In this document: piece by piece, positions 53,892 through 62,781 of the stretch | Numbering within the stretch: position 1 is the stretch's first letter | Layout: every line of letters starts with the position of its first letter | NCBI GenBank assembly: GCA_052379845.1 | Contig: JBQTCF010000011.1 | Reading direction: 5' to 3' (one strand) | DNA: 64,000 nt | Origin: Roseinatronobacter sp052379845 | GTDB lineage: Bacteria; Pseudomonadota; Alphaproteobacteria; Rhodobacterales; Rhodobacteraceae | Notes under the pieces: model-generated | Seen by the model: only the letters and a program-made list of their open reading frames with translations | What the model was told of the DNA's origin: nothing | Database searches by the model: none | Program-made: the position numbers and the translations under genes

Positions 53892-53926
53892 CCAAAGGCC
53901 CCGGGCACTGCCCCCGGGGCCTTTGG
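53892..53926 (+). terminator. Strong terminator after ctaD
   Basis: CCAAAGGCCCCGGG / CCCGGGGCCTTTGG, a perfect 14-bp stem with a 7-base loop, 37 bp after the ctaD stop. It lies inside the 5' part of the next open frame, which bears on where that gene starts. Confidence 0.88.
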
Positions 53927-53927
53927 C

Positions 53928-54404
53928 TTGTCCACAACAGGGTCAGCGCATTACAGGCTGGACCTTCGGCCCAACATCTCTATGGGCAATCGCGGGTTTG
54001 TTCGCGTCATCAGCCTAAGCGCGCTGTTTCTGGCGCTGCCTTTGATCGGGGTTTTGGGCACGCCGGTTTTATGGGGGTTGCTGCCGTTTCTGGGGCTGGC
54101 CTTGTGGGCGCTGTGGTATGCGCTGATGCGCAACCGCACGGACCGCGAGGCGCTGCGCGAAGTCCTGCACCTGACCCGAGAGCAGATCGAACTGACCCAT
54201 ATTCCCCCCCGCACCCCACCGCAAACTTGGCAGGCCAACCCGTTCTGGGTGCAGCTGTCGCTTAAGGAAAAGGGCGGTCCGGTGGAAAATTACCTGACCT
54301 TGCGCGGTGCGGGGCGTGAAGTGGAACTGGGGCGTTTCCTTAGCCCGGAAGAACGCGCAATATTGCATGACGACCTGTCACGCGCCTTGCGTCATTTGCG
54401 CTAG
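53928..54404 (+). CDS. DUF2244 family membrane protein
   Basis: About 158 residues from TTG 53928; start uncertain. The DUF2244 pattern is clear: RLDLRPNISMGNRGFVRVISL, two membrane helices (LFLALPLIGVLGTPVLWGLLPF and LGLALWALWYAL), DREALREVLHLTREQIELTH, WQANPFWVQLSLKEKGGPVENYLTLRGAGREVELG (in parts) and FLSPEERAIL. Its homologues often sit beside cytochrome oxidase genes. Other starts are ATG 53868, which would place the terminator hairpin within the coding sequence, and ATG 53982, which would cut the conserved RLDLRPN block. None has a good ribosome-binding site. Confidence 0.75.
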   Translation: MSTTGSAHYRLDLRPNISMGNRGFVRVISLSALFLALPLIGVLGTPVLWGLLPFLGLALWALWYALMRNRTDREALREVLHLTREQIELTHIPPRTPPQTWQANPFWVQLSLKEKGGPVENYLTLRGAGREVELGRFLSPEERAILHDDLSRALRHLR

Positions 54405-54443
54405 GACGAGCAGACCGGGCCGGATGGGCATTTGTCTGGATCT

Positions 54444-54670
54444 GGCCTGAAACTGTCCCTCGCACATGGATAAAGCCCGCGCTATCGGCGGGCCGGGGTC
54501 TGCCGATCCGGCGTTATAGGGATGCAGTTTATCCACGCGGCATATTCCTGACTTCAAGCGCTTGGCACGCCTTCAGGTCATCGGCAGGCCGCGGGACGGC
54601 CCGCCGATGGCGCGGCGGGCTACGCCCTTGATTCCGCGCCTTGGGACATTCCCAATCTCCGCAAAAGGCC
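54444..54670 (-). repeat. Dispersed 227-bp structured repeat, copy D
   Basis: Inverted relative to copies A and B, same as copy C. On the minus strand it starts GGCCTTTTGCGG and ends GTTTCAGGCC. Most of the 304-bp gap between the DUF2244 and amidase genes is this copy. The block with GATAAAGCCCGCGCTATCGG is almost the same as in copy C. Confidence 0.9.
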
Positions 54671-54708
54671 ATCACCACATCAGCCGCGGCCCCATAGGCG
54701 CCGCCCCG

Positions 54709-55404
54709 CTATTGCGCCGACTGGCCCGCACTGTCGGTCGCCTGACACCGCGCCGCGAAAACCCCTTCCGCCACAGCCGCTGCGCGCATCCGGTCCTGCG
54801 CGGATTCCGGCCCCTGACCCCACGGGCGAAACCGCAAGCGAAACGCCTGCAGGCGCTTGTCAGCGAGCGCATTTGGGTAACCAATCGCATCAAGGCTTTC
54901 GTCAAGTGGGCGGTCCTGCCCAAGCCCCTCTGGCCACAGCGCCAGCCCCTGCAGGGCCAGACGCCGCCAGTCAAACCGCGCGCCGGGGTCTTCCTTGCGG
55001 TCGGGGGCCATGTCGGAATGGGCAATCACATTCACCGCCGCAATCCCCCAACGCGCCATGACCTGCCGCATCAGCCCCTCAAGCGCGGTCATTTGCGGGT
55101 TGGGAAACGGGCCATCCCCACGATTTGCAAGCTCAACCCCGACAGAGCGGGAATTGATGTCCCCCTTGCCGCACCACTGCCCGGCCCCGGCATGCCATGC
55201 ACGCTGATCTTCGGCCACCATCTGGATAATATGCCCTTCGGGTGAAATCAGGTAATGGGCAGACACTTCGAATGCAGGGTCGCACAGCCGCGCCAACGCG
55301 GCATCTGTGCTGGCCATCCCGGTGTAATGCAACACAAGAAGTTCAGGGCGCAATCCATTGCGGCGCGGTCCGAAATTCGGTGAAGGGTGCCACTGCGCGC
55401 CCAT
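54709..55404 (-). CDS. N-acetylmuramoyl-L-alanine amidase (Amidase_2, AmiD-like)
   Basis: 231 residues. Zinc-dependent amidase cutting the MurNAc to L-Ala bond. The zinc site is His26 (LVLHYTG), His in NVIAHSDMAP and Asp in RKEDPG; substrate residues are in FEVSAHYLI and NSRSVGVELAN. No signal peptide is visible, which suggests a cytoplasmic recycling (AmpD-like) role, or use of a different export route. Last in the order gatC-gatA-lipoprotein-amidase. Confidence 0.9.
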   Translation of the reverse strand: MGAQWHPSPNFGPRRNGLRPELLVLHYTGMASTDAALARLCDPAFEVSAHYLISPEGHIIQMVAEDQRAWHAGAGQWCGKGDINSRSVGVELANRGDGPFPNPQMTALEGLMRQVMARWGIAAVNVIAHSDMAPDRKEDPGARFDWRRLALQGLALWPEGLGQDRPLDESLDAIGYPNALADKRLQAFRLRFRPWGQGPESAQDRMRAAAVAEGVFAARCQATDSAGQSAQ

Positions 55405-55410
55405 CGCGCG

Positions 55411-56199
55411 CTACTGGCGTGCACGCACAGAGGTTGCGGCCTGACGGAAGGGCCTTGGGTCCCACCAACAGGCAAATCCGTCGCCGTCAGGGTCCAGATG
55501 GTTGGGGTCACGTTCCGGACCCCCTGCCATCAGGAATGCGTCCTGCGCCAGATCCTGCGTTGCGAATTGCGAACAGGCCGCTTCCCAACGCTGCCAGCGC
55601 AACGGGTGGCGGCGCGTATGGCGTTGTTCGCCAACATTGTGGCGCGTGGACAGGGCATAAACAAACAGGTTCGGCCCTTCGCCCGTGCCGATTTCATCCT
55701 GTGTGACGCGCACTTGTGGAACGAAATCACGGGTCACGACAGTGTTTTGCGCCGGTGTGCCAAAGGGCTGCGGCGTGAACTGCTGGTCAGTGACGCCTGC
55801 ACTGGCAGGCGCACTGGTTGGGGCGGGCATTTGCGCAGGCGGGCTGGCGCTGGCCGTCTGGAACTGGCCCGCAGGCTGTTGCGCAACTGGCACGGGTTGC
55901 CCGCGCAGCGCGGCAACCGCTTCGGCACCAATGGTGGTTTGCAGTTGCGCACTTTGCTGTTGGGTCGCAAATTGCGGACCGACAGGCCCCTGCCCCTGCG
56001 CCTGCGCTGCCTGTTGGCGGCGGATGCGCGACAATTCTTCCTGCGCACGCATATATTGCGCATAATCGCTGAAACCCACACCACGGCCAGTGGTGTCAAC
56101 CACATTGGAATAGGGCGGTGCCGTGTCGCAGGCGCCCAGCGCGATCAACGCGACAATGGCCACAGCAGGAGCAGATGCAAAGCGTTTCACGTTAGTCAT
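55411..56199 (-). CDS. Lipoprotein with C-terminal calcium-binding-like DPDGDG motif
   Basis: 262 residues. Lipoprotein signal MTNVKRFASAPAVAIVALIALGAC. A Gln/Ala/Pro-rich middle (about 55-150) is followed by a compact domain of about 100 residues ending DPNHLDPDGDGFACWWDPRPFR, like the excalibur calcium-binding motif (DxDxDGxxC), with a second Cys in AACSQF. Seven bp before the amidase gene and overlapping the gatA 3' end region by none (24 bp gap), so likely part of one transcript. Envelope role, not known in detail. The frame is open to 56232. Confidence 0.78.
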   Translation of the reverse strand: MTNVKRFASAPAVAIVALIALGACDTAPPYSNVVDTTGRGVGFSDYAQYMRAQEELSRIRRQQAAQAQGQGPVGPQFATQQQSAQLQTTIGAEAVAALRGQPVPVAQQPAGQFQTASASPPAQMPAPTSAPASAGVTDQQFTPQPFGTPAQNTVVTRDFVPQVRVTQDEIGTGEGPNLFVYALSTRHNVGEQRHTRRHPLRWQRWEAACSQFATQDLAQDAFLMAGGPERDPNHLDPDGDGFACWWDPRPFRQAATSVRARQ

Positions 56200-56222
56200 G
56201 CCTCGGACAGTTTTGCCGGAAC

Positions 56223-57704
56223 TTACCACCATTTCGCAGGTTTGGAAACAAAACCGGCAGCCCCTTCAAGAACATGTGCTGTCTTCAGCAATTCGCCTTC
56301 TTCCCACGGGCGGCCAATCAATTGCAGGCCCAGCGGCAGGCCCAGCGCGTCCAGTCCGGCAGGCAAGGCAATTCCCGGCAGACCAGCCAGATTGACCGTG
56401 ACGGTGAACACATCATTGAGATACATCTGCACCGGGTCGGCATTGGCCATGTCCCCCAAGCCAAACGCGGCGGACGGGGTGGCAGGTGTCAGGATGGCGT
56501 CAATTCCATCCGCGAAAACAGTGTCGAAATCGCGCTTTATCAGGCTGCGCACCTTGCGGGCGCGGTTGTAATACGCGTCATAGAACCCCGCCGACAGAAC
56601 ATAGGTGCCAATCATCACGCGGCGTTGCACTTCGGCCCCGAACCCTTCGGCGCGGGTTTTTTCATACATCTGGGTAATGCCGTCACCGGCCGCCAGTTTG
56701 GCGCGGTGGCCATAGCGCACCCCGTCATAGCGCGCCAGATTGCTGGACGCCTCGGCGGGCGCAATGACGTAATAGGCAGGCAGGGCGTATTTCGTATGCG
56801 GCAGCGAAATATCGACAATCTTCGCCCCCGCATCACGCAGCATATCCGCGCCCCGTGCCCAAAGCGCCGCAATTTCCGCAGGCATACCGTCAATGCGGTA
56901 TTCGCGCGGAATGCCGATTGTCTTGCCGCGAATATCGCCTGTCAGCATGGCCTCAAAATCGGGCACCGGCAAGTCTGCACTGGTCGAATCCTTGGGGTCA
57001 TGGCCGCACATCGCCTGCAGCATGATGGCCGCATCGCGCACGGTTTTGGTCATCGGCCCCGCCTGGTCCAGACTGGACGCAAACGCCACAATGCCCCAAC
57101 GCGAACACCGCCCATAGGTGGGTTTGATCCCCACAGTGCCGGTAAATGCCGCTGGCTGGCGGATGGACCCGCCCGTATCGGTGCCAGTGGCCGCAAGGCA
57201 CAGATCAGCCGCAACCGCCGCCGCCGACCCGCCAGATGACCCACCCGGCGTCAGGTTGCGCGCGTCCACTTTCCACGGGTTCACCGCGTTGCCATAGACC
57301 GAGGTTTCATTGCTGGACCCCATGGCGAATTCGTCCATGTTCAGCTTGCCCAGCATGACCGCGCCCGCATCGCGCAATCGCGCGCTGACGGTCGATTCAT
57401 ATTCGGGGCGAAACCCGTTCAGAATGCCGCTGGCGGCCTGGGACGCCACACCTTCGGTGCAAAACAAATCCTTGATGCCCACTGGAATGCCGCACATTGC
57501 GGGCGCATCCCCTTGCTGAATGCGCGCATCAGCCGCTTTTGCGCGCTGCAACGCCAGATCGGGGGTTTTATGCACAAAGGCGTTCAACTGGTCTGCGCCG
57601 TCAATGGCGGTCAGGCACGCTTCGGTCAAGGCAACTGCGGTCACATCGCCCGCGCGCAGCCGGTCGCGCGCTTCGGCCAATGTCAGTTTGTTCAGATCGC
57701 TCAT
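56223..57704 (-). CDS. gatA: Glu-tRNA(Gln)/Asp-tRNA(Asn) amidotransferase subunit A
   Basis: 493 residues. Amidase-signature enzyme that releases ammonia from glutamine for mischarged tRNA. Visible: the Ser-cisSer-Lys triad in PVGIKDLFCTEG and NLTPGGSSGGSAAAVAADLC, GTDTGGSIRQPAAFTG, and the C-terminal GLPGIALPAGLDALGLPLGLQLIG (in parts). The start overlaps the gatC stop by 4 bp. gatB is not in this window. Confidence 0.95.
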   Translation of the reverse strand: MSDLNKLTLAEARDRLRAGDVTAVALTEACLTAIDGADQLNAFVHKTPDLALQRAKAADARIQQGDAPAMCGIPVGIKDLFCTEGVASQAASGILNGFRPEYESTVSARLRDAGAVMLGKLNMDEFAMGSSNETSVYGNAVNPWKVDARNLTPGGSSGGSAAAVAADLCLAATGTDTGGSIRQPAAFTGTVGIKPTYGRCSRWGIVAFASSLDQAGPMTKTVRDAAIMLQAMCGHDPKDSTSADLPVPDFEAMLTGDIRGKTIGIPREYRIDGMPAEIAALWARGADMLRDAGAKIVDISLPHTKYALPAYYVIAPAEASSNLARYDGVRYGHRAKLAAGDGITQMYEKTRAEGFGAEVQRRVMIGTYVLSAGFYDAYYNRARKVRSLIKRDFDTVFADGIDAILTPATPSAAFGLGDMANADPVQMYLNDVFTVTVNLAGLPGIALPAGLDALGLPLGLQLIGRPWEEGELLKTAHVLEGAAGFVSKPAKWW

Positions 57705-57988
57705 TCGACCACCTTCGGGACTGCAAAAAAACCTTCGCGCGCGTCGGGGGCATTGGACAGGATGCGCGCCTGAATATCGCCATCGGTCACGTCATCCACG
57801 CGCCGCTTCAGGCGCATGGGGGTGACTGATGTCATGGGCTCCACCCCCGTGACATCAACTTCATTGAGTTCTTCCATGAAGGTCAGAATACGCGACAGGT
57901 CTTGCGCCAGCGCGGGCAGGTTTTCATCCGGCACGGCAATACGCGCCAGATGGGCGACCTTGCGCGCGGTTTCCAGATCGATTTCGGA
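57701..57988 (-). CDS. gatC: Glu-tRNA(Gln)/Asp-tRNA(Asn) amidotransferase subunit C
   Basis: 95 residues. MSEIDLETARKVAHLARIAV, LSRILTFMEELNEVDVTGVEPMTSV and RILSNAPDAREGFFAVPKVVE are standard GatC features; it wraps around GatA and stabilises the complex. ATG 57988 is the family start; the frame is open to 58009. Translationally coupled to gatA. Confidence 0.94.
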   Translation of the reverse strand, partial: SEIDLETARKVAHLARIAVPDENLPALAQDLSRILTFMEELNEVDVTGVEPMTSVTPMRLKRRVDDVTDGDIQARILSNAPDAREGFFAVPKVVE

Positions 57989-58070
57989 CATGATGGCTCC
58001 GGCTTGCACAGGGATACACGGGGGTTCCGGGCCGGTTTAGCGGGATGGCGCAGCCGGTGCAAGCGGCGCA

Positions 58071-58103
58071 GCATGGCAGGGCGGTATTCGCGCCCTGCCA
58101 TGC
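58071..58103 (-). terminator. Hairpin after cysNC
   Basis: GCATGGCAGGGCG / CGCCCTGCCATGC, a perfect 13-bp stem with loop GTATTCG between the cysNC stop and gatC. The T tract is on the plus-strand side, so on the cysNC transcript it would be a GC-stem stop without a U run. Confidence 0.7.
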
Positions 58104-58122
58104 TTGTTTTCAACGGCTCAGA

Positions 58123-60021
58123 TCACGGGATCAGCTTGGAAATAATCAGGTCCGCAGCGGCATCCGGTGTCATCTTGGTGGTATCGATGCGGATTTCGGC
58201 CGCGTCGGGCGCTTCATAGGGGGAATCGATCCCGGTGAAGTTTTTAAGCTGCCCGGCGCGCGCTTTGGCATACAGGCCCTTCACGTCGCGCTTCTCGGCC
58301 TCCTCAAGGGGGGTGTCCACGAACACCTCGATGAATTCGCCTGCGGGCAACATCCCGCGCACCATCTCCCGCTCTGACCGGAAGGGCGAAATAAACGCCG
58401 TGATCACAATAAGCCCCGCATCGGCCATCAGCTTGGCGACTTCGCCCACGCGGCGAATATTCTCCACGCGGTCCGCTTCGGTAAAGCCCAGATCCTTGTT
58501 CAGACCATGACGCACATTGTCCCCGTCCAGCAAGAATGTATGGCGGTTCATCCGCGCCAGTTTCTTTTCCACCAGATTGGCAATGGTCGATTTGCCCGAC
58601 CCTGAAAGACCAGTCATCCACAACACAGCGGGTTTCTGGTTTTTCAGGCTGGCATGATGCTCGCGCGAAATATCAGTGGCTTGCCAATGGATATTCTGCG
58701 CGCGCCGCAGCGCGAAGTTCAACAGCCCCGCGCCAATGGTGCGGTTGGTCATTTTGTCAATCAGGATGAACCCGCCCAGGTCGCGGCTTTGGGCATAGGG
58801 TTCGAACGGGATTTCCCGGTCCGTGGTCAGCGTGGCCACGCCAATACCGTTCAGGTCCAGTGTCTTGGAGGCAAGATGCTCCATCGTGTTGACATTGATC
58901 TGATATTTGGGTTGTGACACCACAGCATTGACCGTTTGCGGGCCAATTTTCAGCCAATAGGACCGCCCCGGCACCATGTCTTCATCATCCATCCAGATGA
59001 TTGTCGCTTCAAACTGGTCGGCAACTTCGACAGGGCTTTGACCGGCGGTGATGATCTGGCCGCGCGAACAGTCAATTTCATCGGCAAAACACAGCGTGAC
59101 TGCCTGCCCCGCAACGGCGCGCTCCAGATCGCCATCCATGGTCACAATGCGCGAAATCGTCGTTGTGCGGCCCGATGGCAACACGCGCACATCGTCGCCG
59201 ACCTGCACCTGCCCGGTCGCAATGGTGCCCGCGAAACCGCGGAAATCCAGATTGGGCCGGTTCACCCATTGCACTGGCATGCGAAACGGTTTCAACTGCT
59301 CGGCGGTCTGGTTCAGTTCCACTGTTTCCAGATGTTCCAGCAGGATGGGACCATCATACCACGCGGTATTGCCGCTGCGTGTGGTAATGTTGTCCCCCGC
59401 CAGCCCCGAAAGCGGGATCGGCGTAAACTCCGTGATCCCGATGCTTGCGGCAAAACTGCGGTAATCCTCCACGATCTTGTCGAACACAGCGCGGTCATAC
59501 TCCACAAGGTCCATCTTGTTGACGGCCAGCACGATATGGCGAATGCCAATCAGATGCGCCAGATAGCTGTGGCGCCGGGTCTGGGTCAGAATGCCTTTGC
59601 GCGCGTCAATCAAAATTACCGCCAGGTCAGCGGTGGACGCGCCGGTAATCATGTTGCGGGTGTATTGTTCATGGCCGGGCGTGTCGGCCACGATGAATTT
59701 GCGCTTCTCAGTTGCGAAGAACCTGTAGGCCACATCAATAGTGATGCCCTGTTCACGCTCCGCTGCCAGCCCGTCGACCAGAAGCGCAAAATCAATCGCT
59801 TCGCCCTGCGTGCCCACGCGTTTGGAATCTGCTTCCAGCGTGGCAAGCTGGTCTTCGAAAATCATCTTGCTGTCATACAGCAACCGCCCGATCAGGGTTG
59901 ATTTGCCATCATCCACTGACCCGCAGGTGATGAACCGCAGCATCGTTTTATGCTGATGGATTTCCAGATATTTATCAATATCTTCGGCAATCAGCGCATC
60001 GGTTTTGTAAATCTCGTTCAT
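58123..60021 (-). CDS. cysNC: Sulfate adenylyltransferase large subunit fused to APS kinase
   Basis: 632 residues. The N-terminal GTPase part (CysN) has CGSVDDGKSTLIGRLLYDSK, ADTPGHEQYTRNM and NKMDLVEYD; it drives ATP sulfurylase with CysD. The C-terminal APS kinase (CysC) from about residue 455 has the P-loop GLSGSGKSTIANLVE and VFVDTPLEEAEKRDVKGLYAKARAG (in parts), making PAPS. The ATG at 60021 begins MNEIYKTDALIAEDID; the frame opens at 60090. Fourteen bases after cysD on the same strand. Confidence 0.95.
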   Translation of the reverse strand: MNEIYKTDALIAEDIDKYLEIHQHKTMLRFITCGSVDDGKSTLIGRLLYDSKMIFEDQLATLEADSKRVGTQGEAIDFALLVDGLAAEREQGITIDVAYRFFATEKRKFIVADTPGHEQYTRNMITGASTADLAVILIDARKGILTQTRRHSYLAHLIGIRHIVLAVNKMDLVEYDRAVFDKIVEDYRSFAASIGITEFTPIPLSGLAGDNITTRSGNTAWYDGPILLEHLETVELNQTAEQLKPFRMPVQWVNRPNLDFRGFAGTIATGQVQVGDDVRVLPSGRTTTISRIVTMDGDLERAVAGQAVTLCFADEIDCSRGQIITAGQSPVEVADQFEATIIWMDDEDMVPGRSYWLKIGPQTVNAVVSQPKYQINVNTMEHLASKTLDLNGIGVATLTTDREIPFEPYAQSRDLGGFILIDKMTNRTIGAGLLNFALRRAQNIHWQATDISREHHASLKNQKPAVLWMTGLSGSGKSTIANLVEKKLARMNRHTFLLDGDNVRHGLNKDLGFTEADRVENIRRVGEVAKLMADAGLIVITAFISPFRSEREMVRGMLPAGEFIEVFVDTPLEEAEKRDVKGLYAKARAGQLKNFTGIDSPYEAPDAAEIRIDTTKMTPDAAADLIISKLIP

Positions 60022-60034
60022 TGCGTCATGCCCC

Positions 60035-60940
60035 TCAGAAATAGCCTTCTTGCTTCTTTTTTTCCATGCTCGCGGCCTGATCATGGTCAATCGCGCGGCC
60101 CTGGCGTTCGGATGTCGTGGTCAAAAGCATTTCCTGGATGATTTCAGGCAGGGTTTTCGCGCCACTTTCGACAGCACCGGTCAGCGGATAACAGCCCAGC
60201 GTGCGGAACCGGATGGACCGCATCACCGGTTCTTCGCCTTTGGCAAGCGGGAAACGGTCATCATCGACCATCAACAGCAGCCCGTCACGCATCACGGTCG
60301 GGCGCTCATCGGCATAATATAGCGGCACAATTTCGATATTTTCCAGATGGATATATTGCCAGATGTCCAGTTCTGTCCAATTCGACAACGGGAACACGCG
60401 CATCGATTCCCCCTTGTTTTTGCGCGCATTATAGGTACGCCACAATTCAGGGCGCTGGTTTTTGGGGTCCCAGCGGTGGCTTGCCGTGCGGAAGCTGAAG
60501 ATACGTTCTTTCGCGCGGCTTTTCTCCTCGTCGCGGCGTGCGCCCCCGAAGGCGGCATCGAACCCATGCAGGTCCAACGCCTGTTTCAACCCTTCGGTTT
60601 TCCACATATCCGTGTGCACCCCGCCATGATCGAACGGGTTAATCCCCTGACGCACGGCATCGGGGTTTTGATGGACCAATAATTGCATGCCCGCCTTGCG
60701 TGCGGCCTTGTCGCGCAGCGCATACATCTCGCGGAATTTCCAAGTTGTATCGACATGCAGCAACGGAAAGGGGGGCGGGGCCGGATAGAAGGCTTTTTTG
60801 GCCAGATGCAGCATCACCGCACTGTCCTTGCCAACGCTATACAGCATAACGGGTTTGTCAGCTTGCGTGACCACTTCACGCATAATGTGGATCGCTTCAG
60901 CCTCCAGGCGCTGAAGGTGGGTCAGATTGGTGCCATCCAT
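60035..60940 (-). CDS. cysD: Sulfate adenylyltransferase small subunit
   Basis: 301 residues. ATP pyrophosphatase-fold subunit making APS from sulfate. Motifs: LYSVGKDSAVMLHLAKKAF (PP-loop), HVDTTWKFREMYALRD, FDAAFGGARRDEEKSRAKERIFSFR (in parts) and the C-terminal RFRTLGCYPLTGAVES. First gene of the cysD-cysNC pair; a palindrome TCCCATATGGGA lies about 65 bp upstream (61007-61018). Confidence 0.95.
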   Translation of the reverse strand: MDGTNLTHLQRLEAEAIHIMREVVTQADKPVMLYSVGKDSAVMLHLAKKAFYPAPPPFPLLHVDTTWKFREMYALRDKAARKAGMQLLVHQNPDAVRQGINPFDHGGVHTDMWKTEGLKQALDLHGFDAAFGGARRDEEKSRAKERIFSFRTASHRWDPKNQRPELWRTYNARKNKGESMRVFPLSNWTELDIWQYIHLENIEIVPLYYADERPTVMRDGLLLMVDDDRFPLAKGEEPVMRSIRFRTLGCYPLTGAVESGAKTLPEIIQEMLLTTTSERQGRAIDHDQAASMEKKKQEGYF

Positions 60941-61171
60941 GGGTGAATTCTCTTGTTCTTAAACCATGGTTCGGGCTTAGCCGCAATTGGTTGAGAGCAA
61001 ACCTCCCATATGGGAAGGAGAACCTCATAAATGTGGTGTGAGGGCCTGAAATACGCGACATGGCACACCAAAGCTACCAACGCATGCTTAAAAACAGCGC
61101 TCCCCGCCGCACTCCAGCTGGCCAACAGGGGCCGCGCCACCCACATGGGCGGCGCAGTTGCCTTACGCCAT

Positions 61172-61963
61172 TCAGCGCCGCAGCAGTTCCAGCGCAATCG
61201 ATGCTGGCGACATCGATGTTTGCATTTCCTTGATCTGCGACATCACCAAATAGCGCTTCACCAACTTGTCCATATTCTCAGCCTGGGACAGCTCTTGCAG
61301 ATTCGCGACATTGAACCGGCGCGACACGGCGGATTTCAGGCGCGTCACCTGCTGGTCTACATCCAGCGCGCCAAATTCCTTGGGCAGGCCCAGTGCCGTT
61401 TCCATGACCTTGCGCAGGGGGGTATTGCCCAAAACAGCGAACCATTGCGCGTTTTCCGACGCAAAACCCTGCACCAGATCCGGCAGTTCCCGCTGCAGCG
61501 CCATAGCCATGCGCATATCCTGATTCTGCTCACCCACCGCGCGTTCGAAACCGCGTGTCTGGAATTGTGTAACAATCCGGTCCTTCAAATCCGCTGGGGG
61601 ATCAAGTTTTGCCCCGGGGGCAAGAAACTGAAGGTCCTGCGCCATGGCCTTGTAACGCTTGTCTGTCAGGCGGTTGGCAAGCGCTTTTCGGTCCTCCACA
61701 CCATCATCAATGATCTTGCGGATAAACGCCCTGTTATTGATATCATCTTCCAGACCATAGGCTGACAGGATGACGCGAAATGACCTGCTTTCCTTTACCA
61801 GATCTTCAGACGATGTGATCTTTCCAAAATTCTGGCGGAAATAATCAAGGTCATTTTTGACAACAGCCGATTTCTGGAAACTGGCTTCCTGCCGCTCTCG
61901 GGTCTTGTTCAGAAACGCCCAGCCGGCAAGCCCCCCTGTGGGAACAACCGGCCGGAAACTCAT
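61172..61963 (-). CDS. DUF1217 family flagellar protein
   Basis: 263 residues. All-helical, with the DUF1217 pattern: FKSAVVKNDLDYFRQNFGKITSSEDLVKESR-like region (QKSAVVKNDLDYFRQNFG), ILSAYGLEDDINNRAFIRKII, ADPNALVNRLTDKRY-like segment (ALANRLTDKRYKAM) and a C-terminal LVKRYLVMSQIKEMQ. Found in alphaproteobacterial flagellar loci; function unknown. Overlaps the flbT stop by 4 bp (ATGA) as last gene of fliC-flaF-flbT-DUF1217. Confidence 0.85.
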   Translation of the reverse strand: MSFRPVVPTGGLAGWAFLNKTRERQEASFQKSAVVKNDLDYFRQNFGKITSSEDLVKESRSFRVILSAYGLEDDINNRAFIRKIIDDGVEDRKALANRLTDKRYKAMAQDLQFLAPGAKLDPPADLKDRIVTQFQTRGFERAVGEQNQDMRMAMALQRELPDLVQGFASENAQWFAVLGNTPLRKVMETALGLPKEFGALDVDQQVTRLKSAVSRRFNVANLQELSQAENMDKLVKRYLVMSQIKEMQTSMSPASIALELLRR

Positions 61964-62364
61964 TGCTGGGTCGAGGCGAAAAGCCTCGCCTCTCTGGGCA
62001 GCAGGGCGCGTAACGCCTTCAGCGCACTGTAATATTCTTCGTCCATCACCGCAGTAGTCGCGTCATCCAGCAATTTTCGGCTGTCGTGATCAGTGAACAC
62101 CTGACTCAATTGCTCGATGGAGCGCAGCAAGGGCTGGCGCGCGTCTTGCGGGGCGGCATCCCCCGACAAAACAAGCTGCGCAAGATAACATGTGCGTTTC
62201 ACGGGTGTGTTGGCCTGCTGCGGGTGAATTGCATCGCGCAACCGCAGCACATGCGCATTGGGCGTACGCACCGACAGGCTGGCGCGCCGGTCGCCATTTT
62301 CAATCACGGCGCCGTTTAGCAATACGCGTTCATGCGGTGCAAGGCGGATCACAAGATTTGTCAT
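61960..62364 (-). CDS. flbT: Flagellar biosynthesis repressor FlbT
   Basis: 134 residues. Binds the 5' leader of flagellin mRNA and limits its translation until basal bodies are built, as shown in Caulobacter. Family blocks: LVIRLAPHERVLLNGAVIENGDRRASL (in parts), LRLRDAIHPQQANTPVKRTCYLAQLVLSG (in parts), and YYSALKALRALLPREA. The start overlaps the flaF stop by 4 bp. Confidence 0.92.
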   Translation of the reverse strand: MTNLVIRLAPHERVLLNGAVIENGDRRASLSVRTPNAHVLRLRDAIHPQQANTPVKRTCYLAQLVLSGDAAPQDARQPLLRSIEQLSQVFTDHDSRKLLDDATTAVMDEEYYSALKALRALLPREARLFASTQQ

Positions 62365-62738
62365 GCCCCGCCTGCCTTGCCCGACAGGCCCCGCATCACA
62401 GCCAGATTAATATCGACCAGCACATCAGCGCGGTCTTTTCCGTCCAGAACCTGATCGGTATGGCGCAAGGTAAACTGCGCCAATCCCAACAGTTGCACGC
62501 GCAACTGGTCCGGCAACTGGTTTCCGGGCGTGGCAAGATCGATTGCCAGTTCCACCCAAAGCCTACGATTCTCGTGCATCGCTTCGGCCAAATTCGCAAA
62601 GATAAAGGGGTCTGCCTTCACTGCAGCACTCAGGCGTGCGGTGATCTTTGAAATCAGTTCATACTCGATTGTGCGTGGCGTCTTGTAGGCCGTATTCGGC
62701 ACACCATAGGCGGCGGCAGCCATGACATGGGCGTTCAT
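62361..62738 (-). CDS. flaF: Flagellar biosynthesis regulator FlaF
   Basis: 125 residues. Helical protein paired with FlbT that promotes flagellin translation and secretion. AYGVPNTAYKTPRTIEYELISKIT and ALHENRRLW-like EAMHENRRLWVELAIDLA are diagnostic. ATG 62738 is the family start; the frame opens at 62771. Follows the flagellin terminator hairpin. Confidence 0.92.
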   Translation of the reverse strand: MNAHVMAAAAYGVPNTAYKTPRTIEYELISKITARLSAAVKADPFIFANLAEAMHENRRLWVELAIDLATPGNQLPDQLRVQLLGLAQFTLRHTDQVLDGKDRADVLVDINLAVMRGLSGKAGGA

Positions 62739-62781
62739 CCTGAATCCCCGTTGTGGAATTAAATTAATCACTGATCAGGAG

